A stretch of 64,000 bases of DNA from Prevotella melaninogenica ATCC 25845 (GTDB taxonomy: Bacteria > Bacteroidota > Bacteroidia > Bacteroidales > Bacteroidaceae), in contig NC_014371.1 of NCBI RefSeq assembly GCF_000144405.1, positions 496,001 to 560,000 on the forward strand. The letters run 5' to 3'. The position numbers were made by a program, and so were the translations under genes. The notes beneath the pieces are model-generated. The model was not told the DNA's origin and made no database searches. It saw only the letters and a program-made list of their open reading frames with translations. Each line of letters opens with the position of its first letter. The first letter of the stretch is position 1. This document shows, one piece after another, positions 27,677 through 35,109 of this stretch.

Positions 27677-28594
27677 TTATTTATTTACTTGGAATTTAGT
27701 ATCACCTGTAGCAAAGAAAGCATTAATCTGCTTTGCTGCAGCAATACCTGCATTATTATTAGCTTCAGCTGTCTGTGCACCCATCTTCTTAGGAGTAGAG
27801 AAATAACGTCCTTCAAATTTCTTGAATTCAGCATCAGCATCAGGCATAATATCAGTCACAAACTTCAAGTCTTCACGCTCAGCCATCAACTTCAGAAGTT
27901 CCTCCTCATTGATAACTTCCTTGCGGGCAGTATTAACGAGAATACCCTTCTTTGGGAGAAGATTGACTAAACGATAATCAATACTCTTAACAGTTTGTGG
28001 AGTTGCAGGGATATGAAGTGACAGAACGTCGCAAGTCTGGAACAATTCATCTTGTGTCTTACAAGCATGAACACCAGCAGCTTCAATAGCCTCTGCTGGG
28101 CAGAATGCATCGTATGCGTACACTTCCATACCAAAGCCTTTGGCGATACGAGCTACATTACGACCAACATTACCGAAAGCAAGAATACCAATTTTCTTGC
28201 CCATCAATTCGGTGCCAGCCTTGCCATTATAGAAACTACGTACAGCATATACCAACAAACCAAATACAAGTTCAGCAACAGCATTAGAGTTCTGTCCAGG
28301 AGTATTTTCTACAACAACATTCTTCTCCTTTGCATAGGCTGTATCAATAGAGTCATAACCAGCACCTGCACGAACAACTATCTTCAACTGTTTAGCTGCG
28401 TCAAGTACTTCTGGTGTAACTTTATCAGAGCGTACAATCATTGCATCAGCTTCTTTTACTGCTTCAAGCAATTCAGCTTTCTCTGTATATTTTTCAAGCA
28501 GAACAACCTCATGTCCTGCATTCTTAAGTTCTGTTGTAATACCTTGCACTGCAGATGGTGCAAATGGTTTTTCAGTTGCAATTAAAACTTTCAT
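27677..28594 (-). CDS. serA: D-3-phosphoglycerate dehydrogenase, short lysine-type
   Basis: The enzyme oxidises 3-phosphoglycerate to phosphohydroxypyruvate with NAD, the first step of serine synthesis. At 305 residues it lacks the C-terminal ACT domain, so serine feedback through that domain is not possible. The Rossmann motif is GILAFGNVGRN; the substrate arginine lies in NTARKEVINEEEL. Where most family members carry the catalytic histidine (as in HLGAST), this protein has lysine 270 (PKKMGAQTAEAN). A class of short enzymes with an active-site lysine has been described, so this is a known variant. The substrate call rests on the family plus the adjoining serC. Confidence 0.93.
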   Translation of the reverse strand: MKVLIATEKPFAPSAVQGITTELKNAGHEVVLLEKYTEKAELLEAVKEADAMIVRSDKVTPEVLDAAKQLKIVVRAGAGYDSIDTAYAKEKNVVVENTPGQNSNAVAELVFGLLVYAVRSFYNGKAGTELMGKKIGILAFGNVGRNVARIAKGFGMEVYAYDAFCPAEAIEAAGVHACKTQDELFQTCDVLSLHIPATPQTVKSIDYRLVNLLPKKGILVNTARKEVINEEELLKLMAEREDLKFVTDIMPDADAEFKKFEGRYFSTPKKMGAQTAEANNNAGIAAAKQINAFFATGDTKFQVNK

Positions 28595-28632
28595 AGCCTT
28601 AATGTTTGGGTTAGATATAGTAAAGTTATCGT

Positions 28633-28673
28633 TTAGACTCAGCAGGTGGCATGTACACCACTGCTAAGTCTAA
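28633..28673. other. Intergenic hairpin between serC and serA
   Basis: An imperfect stem of about 16 bp (TTAGACTCAGCAGGTGG against CCACTGCTAAGTCTAA) lies in the 90-bp gap. No clear T-run follows on the minus strand. It may be a processing or attenuation site within the operon. Confidence 0.45.
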
Positions 28674-28684
28674 TCTTTATATAT

Positions 28685-29755
28685 TTAGTGTTTAGCTTCA
28701 AATTCCTTCATTGTTTCAACAAGAGCCTTGCAGCCTTCAACTGTCATTGCGTTGTAGCAGCTTGCACGGAAACCACCAACATCGCGGTGTCCCTTGATAC
28801 CAACCATTCCTCTTTCAGTAGCGAACTTAAAGAATTCATCTTGCAATTCTGCATACTCATCGTTGAGAACGAAGCAGATGTTCATGTAAGAGCGATCTTC
28901 CTCACACTTAACTGTACCACGGAACAACTTATTGCGATCGATTTCACCATAAACAATATCAGCACGCTCCTTAGCAAGTTTCTCCATTGCTTCTACACCA
29001 CCATTTGCTTTAATCCAACGAAGGTTCTCTAAAGCTGTATAGATAGGCACTACAGGAGGAGTATTGAACATAGACCCCTTCTTGATATGTGTACGATAAT
29101 CCAACATTGTTGGGATTTCGCGCTGTACACGGCCAAGAACTTCATCCTTAATAATGATGAATGTCACACCTGCCATAGAAAGATTCTTCTGTGCACCACC
29201 ATAGATACAGTCGTACTTAGATACATCAACTGGACGGCTAAAGATATCTGAAGACATATCACCAATCAAACGAACTGGTACATCTAAATCTTTGTGATAT
29301 TCAGTACCATAAATTGTGTTATTGGTAGTGATGTGCAAATAATCCAAGTCTGTAGGAACATCGAAGTTCTTTGGAAGATATGTATAGTTTTCATCTGCAG
29401 ATGAAGCAACTTCAACAACATCTCCAAACAACTTAGCTTCCTTCATGGCCTTCTTTGCCCAAACACCAGTATTCAAATAACCAGCCTTCTTTACCAAGAA
29501 GTTGAAAGGAATCATGCAGAACTCAAGTGATGCACCACCACCCAAGAAAAGCACTGAATAGCCCTCTGGAACATTTAACACTTCCTTTACTAAAGCCATA
29601 GCTTCGTCCATTACTGGCTGGAAATCCTTTGAACGATGGCTGATTTCTGCAATTGAGAGACCAATTCCATTAAAATCTAAAATGGCATTTGCTGTCTTTT
29701 CGATTACTTCACGTGGAAGGATACATGGACCTGCACCAAAATTGTACTTTTTCAT
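28685..29755 (-). CDS. serC: Phosphoserine aminotransferase
   Basis: The PLP enzyme transfers an amino group from glutamate to phosphohydroxypyruvate to give phosphoserine. The product has 356 residues, normal for SerC. It begins [16 protein letters not shown], the typical N-terminus; [11 protein letters not shown] binds the cofactor phosphate; and the PLP-binding lysine lies in [29 protein letters not shown] near the end is also characteristic. It is first in a run with serA, DUF1015 and yigZ. The third serine gene, serB, is not in the window. A near-consensus promoter element lies about 90 bp upstream. Confidence 0.97.
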   Translation of the reverse strand: MKKYNFGAGPCILPREVIEKTANAILDFNGIGLSIAEISHRSKDFQPVMDEAMALVKEVLNVPEGYSVLFLGGGASLEFCMIPFNFLVKKAGYLNTGVWAKKAMKEAKLFGDVVEVASSADENYTYLPKNFDVPTDLDYLHITTNNTIYGTEYHKDLDVPVRLIGDMSSDIFSRPVDVSKYDCIYGGAQKNLSMAGVTFIIIKDEVLGRVQREIPTMLDYRTHIKKGSMFNTPPVVPIYTALENLRWIKANGGVEAMEKLAKERADIVYGEIDRNKLFRGTVKCEEDRSYMNICFVLNDEYAELQDEFFKFATERGMVGIKGHRDVGGFRASCYNAMTVEGCKALVETMKEFEAKH

Positions 29756-29840
29756 CTCGATTGTTTAGTTTAAGTTTGACTTATGTTTTGTAGTTATTAT
29801 CAGTATTAAATATTGTAATAGGTTTTTATGGTCTACGATG

Positions 29841-29848
29841 CGAAGATA
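29841..29848 (-). promoter_or_regulatory. Possible -7 element for serC
   Basis: The minus strand reads TATCTTCG, one base off TAnnTTTG, 86 bp upstream of the serC start. Confidence 0.35.
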
Positions 29849-29937
29849 CACTTTTATTTTTATACTTCCAAATAAAACATCATTTTTTTTATTTGCAAGA
29901 TAGTATGTGTTTTATACACGTGGAGAGGGATGTTAAA

Positions 29938-29970
29938 GAAAAAGGTGACACATTGTATAATGTGTTACCT
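29938..29970 (-). terminator. Rho-independent terminator of the helicase gene
   Basis: On the minus strand GGTAACACATT pairs with AATGTGTCACC with one internal mismatch, followed by TTTTTCTTT. The stem begins within the last codons of the helicase gene, overlapping its stop codon. Confidence 0.75.
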
Positions 29971-31278
29971 TACCTCTTCCACAACGGTACGAATACCCTT
30001 TATTTTTTCACCTTTAGTCAATGAAATTATTTCTTTAATCTTTGTGCGTGAAACTGCTACATAAGTAAAACGATCTTTCACATCAATCTTTCCAATCTCA
30101 GAAGACTTTAATCCACCTTTCTTACAAAGAAAGCCAACAATATCTATTTTTGAGATTTTATCTTTCTTTCCTTTACCTATATATATTGTTGCCATACGAG
30201 GCTGAGCTGGTTTTGGTAAAGTCTCTGGTATCTTATATTCTTCATGCTCATTGGAAACATACTCTGGCAAATGTTCTTCTGGACCAAGAATGAAGAAGGT
30301 TCTTCCTTCTTTGTCCCAACGTGCTGTACGCCCTACTCTATGCACATAGCTATCTTCAGTTTCTGGGAAATGATAATGAATAATATTGTCAACATCTGGT
30401 ATATCCAATCCACGTGAAGCTAAGTCGGTACTAACAAGTATTGGTGCAGACCCATTTGAGAAACGATACAGAGATGCTTCACGTTCACGCTGGTCTAAGC
30501 CACCATGGAACCAACTGATTGTAAAACCATTCTCTTTTAAGAATAAGGCTGTACGTTCAACAGAGTCACGATAATTCAAGAATACAATACTACTTTTGTC
30601 ACCTAAAGAAAGGAGAAGTTTCTTCAATACCTCAAGTTTATCCTTTTCGGGACTTGTAACTGTGTAAAGACGAATACGATCAGGAATATTCTCATCTTCT
30701 GTACGATAATCCAAATGAACGGTCCTACCCATTGATACAAAGTTAGGAATTGTTTCAGACTCTGTTGCTGAAAGTAGGATTCGTCTTTCTATATTTGGTA
30801 ACTTACAGAGAATACTCATCATTTCGTCTTGAAAACCAAATTCAAGACACTTGTCAAACTCATCAATGACAAGCCACTTTATCGTTTCTGCATTAATATT
30901 AGCCTTATCAAGATGATCGTTTAAACGTCCTGGAGTTGCAAAGACTATCTGAGGTTTTACATCTCTCAATACACGATGCTCTTCCATTGTTGGACGTCCA
31001 CCATATAAAGGCATAGAACGTAAGCCACTACCCATATCCTTAAGAACATTAGCTGACTGCAATGCCAATTCACGTCCAGGTACCAACACTACAGCCTGCA
31101 GTGCATCTGACGAAGCATCTAAGCGCTGAATTAATGGTAGGAGGTAAGCATAAGTCTTACCTGAACCTGTCGGTGACATCACTACAACATCTTTACCCGT
31201 ATGCAATACTGCATCAGCCGTAGCCTCCTGCATTGCATTGAGCGTGATACCAAGTTTATTAAGAATATTATTATTCAT
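29965..31278 (-). CDS. DbpA-like DEAD-box-family RNA helicase with DEFD motif
   Basis: The product has 437 residues. The helicase core shows GSGKT (38-42), PGREL (motif Ia), SATES (motif III), TDLASRGLD (motif V) and HRVGRTAR (motif VI). The motif II box reads DEFD (139-142) rather than DEAD. The C-terminal 75 residues (ATIYIGKGKKDKISKIDIVGF) resemble the RNA-binding domain of DbpA, which recognises 23S rRNA during large-subunit assembly, so a role in ribosome biogenesis is likely. The gene starts 2 bp after the upstream TPR gene has ended on the other side: the next gene leftward is serC, and the TPR gene at 31281 reads into it, so co-transcription with the TPR genes is likely. Confidence 0.9.
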   Translation of the reverse strand: MNNNILNKLGITLNAMQEATADAVLHTGKDVVVMSPTGSGKTYAYLLPLIQRLDASSDALQAVVLVPGRELALQSANVLKDMGSGLRSMPLYGGRPTMEEHRVLRDVKPQIVFATPGRLNDHLDKANINAETIKWLVIDEFDKCLEFGFQDEMMSILCKLPNIERRILLSATESETIPNFVSMGRTVHLDYRTEDENIPDRIRLYTVTSPEKDKLEVLKKLLLSLGDKSSIVFLNYRDSVERTALFLKENGFTISWFHGGLDQREREASLYRFSNGSAPILVSTDLASRGLDIPDVDNIIHYHFPETEDSYVHRVGRTARWDKEGRTFFILGPEEHLPEYVSNEHEEYKIPETLPKPAQPRMATIYIGKGKKDKISKIDIVGFLCKKGGLKSSEIGKIDVKDRFTYVAVSRTKIKEIISLTKGEKIKGIRTVVEEVR

Positions 31279-31280
31279 CT

Positions 31281-32486
31281 TTATCTTTCCTTTCTCAACT
31301 TATCAATTTCATCGAATTCCTTACCCATATTCAAATTAAGGTAAATAGTATACAAAGGTGCTAACCATTTACTCTTAGCGGTAGGAGCAAGCTCTCTGTA
31401 TTTCTCCATGTAGGGTTTAGAACGCTGATATAATGTTATAATCTTTTCCTTGTTGGCACGATACTTCTGCCTATCTTTATTTAATTCTATCGCTTGATTA
31501 AAATAGGCAAGTCCTATATTATAATAAGCATCAGCATAAGTGTCTTTATCTTTTATCAGCTGCTTACAAATCTCAATACATTCATTGTATCTACCAAGGT
31601 TCAGCAATGCTGTACTTTTAGCAAAACGAAACAAAAGACTTGTGGAATCAGCTTTCAAAGCACGCTCCGTGATTTCTAATGCTTTTTGATGTTCTCCAAT
31701 CTTAGCATAATATTCAACTAATCGTGGGAAGAAGAAGGCAAAATTAGGATATTGTTCGAAACCTGCTTGTAGAGACTTTACATACATGGCAGTATCCTTT
31801 TTTATCAAATATGCTTCAGCCTCATACTGCCTAACAAAGTTTAGCATAGAGGTATCACGCTCTGCCTGCTCTTTAAACTGCATAATCTTATCAGCATCAC
31901 TAAGCTTATAACCACAGAACATAGCCCAATAAGCAGCATGTGGAATAAGAGCATCTTTCTGCATATAGTCATAACCTTCAAACAGAGGATAATTTGCTGA
32001 CAGCAAGTAATCGCTATAATAATCAAAGGCCGTATTATAATCTTTCTTATGGATAAAATATGAACCTCCATTGAAGAGATTCGGACGAATAGAGTTTAGG
32101 AATTCTGCATGCTTAGCTCTATATTTAGCACGTACCCTTCCTTTAGCATCTGGTTGAGCATCAAGAGAATCAAAGCGTGACATTACATCATACAACTTCC
32201 TTGTTACAGTAAACAGGGCTGCCGTGTCATACTTTTGTTTCAAATATAATTTTTCATTTCCCTGCTCATATTGTTTTGTTAATGCATCACAGAGAAGGAG
32301 CCATATTTTACTATTCTTCTTAGAAGCCGAATCAACCAATAATCCACGAAGTGTGTTTTCTGCTTTTGTGAGTTCTTTTCCCGACTTTATTTGGTCACGT
32401 ACTGCCTGTAATTGTTTCTTCTGTGCCATACCTGTAAGGGAAAAGAGCAAGCAGATATATATCAAAAATAACTTTATAAATTTCAC
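31281..32486 (-). CDS. Secreted TPR protein (third of three related genes)
   Basis: The product has 401 residues. A signal peptide (about 1-21, ending GMAQ) is followed by about seven TPR-like helix pairs. It shares a segment with the two upstream genes: PDAKGRVRAKYRAKHAEFL followed by GSYFIHKKDYNTAFDYY. The best TPR unit is YADAYYNIGLAYFNQAIEL near residue 320. It is probably periplasmic and binds other proteins; no enzyme motif was seen. Its start overlaps the stop of the preceding gene by 4 bp (ATGA), so translation is coupled, and the helicase gene follows after only 2 bp. Confidence 0.82.
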   Translation of the reverse strand: MKFIKLFLIYICLLFSLTGMAQKKQLQAVRDQIKSGKELTKAENTLRGLLVDSASKKNSKIWLLLCDALTKQYEQGNEKLYLKQKYDTAALFTVTRKLYDVMSRFDSLDAQPDAKGRVRAKYRAKHAEFLNSIRPNLFNGGSYFIHKKDYNTAFDYYSDYLLSANYPLFEGYDYMQKDALIPHAAYWAMFCGYKLSDADKIMQFKEQAERDTSMLNFVRQYEAEAYLIKKDTAMYVKSLQAGFEQYPNFAFFFPRLVEYYAKIGEHQKALEITERALKADSTSLLFRFAKSTALLNLGRYNECIEICKQLIKDKDTYADAYYNIGLAYFNQAIELNKDRQKYRANKEKIITLYQRSKPYMEKYRELAPTAKSKWLAPLYTIYLNLNMGKEFDEIDKLRKER

Positions 32487-33595
32487 TTTTTAAAATTTGT
32501 TACAAGAGGTTCAAGTTCTTCAGCCTTTATTTTATCATTCAATATTGTATAATCTAAATAGAGAGGACCTACCCAATCTACTCTATTCCTACGAGGGTCT
32601 TTTGCTCTCACACGTTCAAGATAAGTACGTGCTTCTGCAAAATATTTCATATACTCATTATCTGATACGTCTTCCTTTTTCTTTCTTCGTTCAGCAACAG
32701 CCTCACGTTCAGCCAATCCAACAGTATTCAGACATACACCAATATTATAGGCTACAGGAATGCTACTTGGGTCTATTTCATCAGCTTGCTTGTAAGCATC
32801 TATAGCTTCTTCCCAACGTTCAGCATGCATGGCAATTTCACCTTTAAGAATCCATGGCACTGCTGAATTTGTATTCTCTTCAAGGATTCTATCAATAAAG
32901 TCTTCAATATTAAACTTACGTGTAGGATTCTGATAGAACTTCATAATCCATGAGAAATAAGTCTCATTAGTAGGGTCAGTACGATAAAGTCGTTGTATTA
33001 CAGAAAGATAACGCAAAGAGTCTTCCTCTGTCACCATCTTACTGTGCATACACTGAGCTTTAATTTCTGCTGCTGCCTGTGCCGTTTCATCGTATTGCAT
33101 AGCAATATCAGCATATTCATCAGCTTTCTCTAAGTTGTGAGCTTTTAAATAATAATAAGCAATGTAATAAGCAGCAACACCTGACTCATCGATATTATCC
33201 TTTACCAATGGAGATTTACGAGCTTTTAGATATAATTGTAAGGCATCAAGTCCTTCATTTCTCGTATAACTTCCTTTGGTAAAATACTTACCAGCATCTA
33301 TCAACATTGGATGCAGAACTGCAAGACGATTCTTGTTCTCCTCCTCAAATCTTGGGTTAACTTTCCCCTTTCGATTAGGCATTCTGTCAAATTCATCACT
33401 TTTCAATGAATATTCCACACCATCAACAACAGCATTGAAAATGGCTACAGAATCCCTATTCGAAAGTTTCTCTACACGGGTGAAAGCTTCTTTTGCAAGG
33501 CGATTAAAAGACTCTGCCTGCTGATATGCTTCTTGTGCCTCTGCGATATTCCAACTTGTAAAAATAGAAATAATCAGTATTAGTACTCTTTTCAT
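32483..33595 (-). CDS. Secreted TPR protein (second of three related genes)
   Basis: The product has 370 residues with a signal peptide (about 1-20, ending AEAQ). TPR-like repeats follow; a clear unit is WEEAIDAYKQADEIDPSS near residue 260. The PNRKGKVNPRFEEENKNR segment, followed by DAGKYFTKGSY, is shared with both neighbours, showing that the genes arose by tandem duplication. The C-terminus carries RAKDPRRNRVDWVGPLYLD, matching the ends of the other two. Likely periplasmic. It lies 82 bp after the first gene of the set, with a hairpin in the gap. Confidence 0.82.
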   Translation of the reverse strand: MKRVLILIISIFTSWNIAEAQEAYQQAESFNRLAKEAFTRVEKLSNRDSVAIFNAVVDGVEYSLKSDEFDRMPNRKGKVNPRFEEENKNRLAVLHPMLIDAGKYFTKGSYTRNEGLDALQLYLKARKSPLVKDNIDESGVAAYYIAYYYLKAHNLEKADEYADIAMQYDETAQAAAEIKAQCMHSKMVTEEDSLRYLSVIQRLYRTDPTNETYFSWIMKFYQNPTRKFNIEDFIDRILEENTNSAVPWILKGEIAMHAERWEEAIDAYKQADEIDPSSIPVAYNIGVCLNTVGLAEREAVAERRKKKEDVSDNEYMKYFAEARTYLERVRAKDPRRNRVDWVGPLYLDYTILNDKIKAEELEPLVTNFKK

Positions 33596-33620
33596 CGGCT
33601 ATATTTTAGTAACACAAAAT

Positions 33621-33662
33621 CCCCTCTTATATGATTTAACCTAATAATTCATATAAGAGGGG
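33621..33662. terminator. Hairpin between the first and second TPR genes
   Basis: A perfect 14-bp stem (CCCCTCTTATATGA at 33621-33634, TCATATAAGAGGGG at 33649-33662) lies in the gap. The T-run on the minus strand is poor (ATTTTG), so it may only partly stop transcription. Confidence 0.55.
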
Positions 33663-33677
33663 AATATTAAAAACTAT

Positions 33678-34940
33678 TTACTGCTGAACGCCAGCAATAG
33701 CTGCAGCTTCCAATGTCTCAGGAGCTTGTGCACCCTTTACGAAATAGTAGCAACCGTAAAGTGGATACGCCCATGAGCTCTTATGCTCTTTCATAACATC
33801 GAGATTCTTAGCTGTCTCGAGGTATGAAATTGCCTTATTGTAAACATCGTTGAACTGAGCACGTGCAGCTGGTGACAATACACCCTTCACAGCTGCTACA
33901 CGGTCCTGTGCCTTGTAGAACCAGCACTGACCAATAGATGCATTGATAGCAATCTTTGCATTATCATCCTTTGCCAATGCCAATGCCTTAGAAAGGTAGT
34001 CAGCAGCCTTCTCGTATTCCTTCTTCTGGCTTGCGAACTGACCAAGCATTACCAACGCACCGTAGCTGTTAGGGTTCTTTGCAAGGGCAGCGTTTACGAT
34101 TTCCTCTGCCTTGTTCTGCATACCAAGTGAGCTATAGATAGATGTCAAAGTTGTCAATACGGCATCATTATCAGGATCTTGAGCATAGATACCAGCGAGC
34201 TTATCTGCATAAGCTACAGAGTCTTGGCGACTATTAAGCTGTGCACCCATAATAGCCAACTGCAACTGCTTTGCATCCTTACCACGGTCCTTACTCTTTA
34301 CAGCGTATTCAGCATATTTCTCAGCCTTTTTGTAGTCCTTATTCTGATAAGCATAATAAGTTGCGAAGTAAGCAATCTCATTCAAGTTTTCATCCTTAGA
34401 CTTATCAAACTTTGAGAACATTGGCTCATCAGCAGAGTCTACGTAACGAGCAAGATACTTATAAGCATTTGCATCATCCTTAGCACCCTGATAGAAGATA
34501 CCACCATTAATAAGCTGACCACGGAGTGGATAGAGCTCATCAGCAATACCTGTATACTTAGGCTTAACCTTACCCTTTGCGTTAGGCATATTGTCATACT
34601 TAACAATCTCCTCAGCAGCATCGAAAGCCTGACCTACAGCCTCGTAGAGACCTTTCTCATCAACAGCTTTGTTACCTTCCTTACCCATTTGCTGGTTAGT
34701 CTGGTTCTCAAGCTGAACACCCTGCTCTGCACTTACCTTTTTCATAGCAAGTTGATAGAGCTTGTCATAAGCCTTTGCCTTCTCAGCATTGTCTGTAAGC
34801 TGGCCGAGGTTAGCCTTAATGAGCTCAGCAGCCTCTGCGTAGCTCTGTGCCTTAAGGATTGCCTTCAGTGGCTCGCTGTCACCAGCGAATGCAGCAGATG
34901 TACTGAGTAACATCAATGCTGCGAACATTAACTTCTTCAT
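33678..34940 (-). CDS. Secreted TPR protein (first of three related genes)
   Basis: The product has 420 residues with a signal peptide (about 1-19, ending AAFAG). The mature protein is alanine- and lysine-rich and almost all helical, with TPR units such as YGALVMLGQFASQKKEYEKA. The family segment is PNAKGKVKPKYTGIADELY followed by LINGGIFYQGAKD. Proteins like this are abundant in Prevotella envelopes, but the function is not known. The codon choice is more uniform than in the two downstream paralogues, which may mean higher expression. Upstream lie two short-period repeat arrays rather than a clear promoter. Confidence 0.83.
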   Translation of the reverse strand: MKKLMFAALMLLSTSAAFAGDSEPLKAILKAQSYAEAAELIKANLGQLTDNAEKAKAYDKLYQLAMKKVSAEQGVQLENQTNQQMGKEGNKAVDEKGLYEAVGQAFDAAEEIVKYDNMPNAKGKVKPKYTGIADELYPLRGQLINGGIFYQGAKDDANAYKYLARYVDSADEPMFSKFDKSKDENLNEIAYFATYYAYQNKDYKKAEKYAEYAVKSKDRGKDAKQLQLAIMGAQLNSRQDSVAYADKLAGIYAQDPDNDAVLTTLTSIYSSLGMQNKAEEIVNAALAKNPNSYGALVMLGQFASQKKEYEKAADYLSKALALAKDDNAKIAINASIGQCWFYKAQDRVAAVKGVLSPAARAQFNDVYNKAISYLETAKNLDVMKEHKSSWAYPLYGCYYFVKGAQAPETLEAAAIAGVQQ

Positions 34941-34996
34941 ATTAGTGATCTTTATTAAAAGGTTTATAATTCTATGTTAATTCAGAATTCTATGTT

Positions 34997-35031
34997 AATT
35001 CTTAATTCAGAATTCAAAATTCATAATTATG
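34997..35031. repeat. 7-bp-period A/T-rich array
   Basis: Heptamers AATTCTT, AATTCAG, AATTCAA, AATTCAT and AATTATG follow in exact register. The preceding 40 bp contain two copies of AATTCTATGTTAATTC. It lies between gyrA and the first TPR gene. Confidence 0.6.
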
Positions 35032-35063
35032 ATTACCGTTGTTTCTATGAGATTTGAAACAAG

Positions 35064-35109
35064 CAACTCGTCAACTTGTTCACTCGTCCACTCGTTAACT
35101 CGTTTACTC
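35064..35109. repeat. 8-bp-period array at the gyrA stop codon
   Basis: Six units in exact 8-bp register on the plus strand: CAACTCGT, CAACTTGT, TCACTCGT, CCACTCGT, TAACTCGT and TTACTCG. The TAA stop of gyrA (35104-35106 on the minus strand) is itself inside the last unit. Confidence 0.7.
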
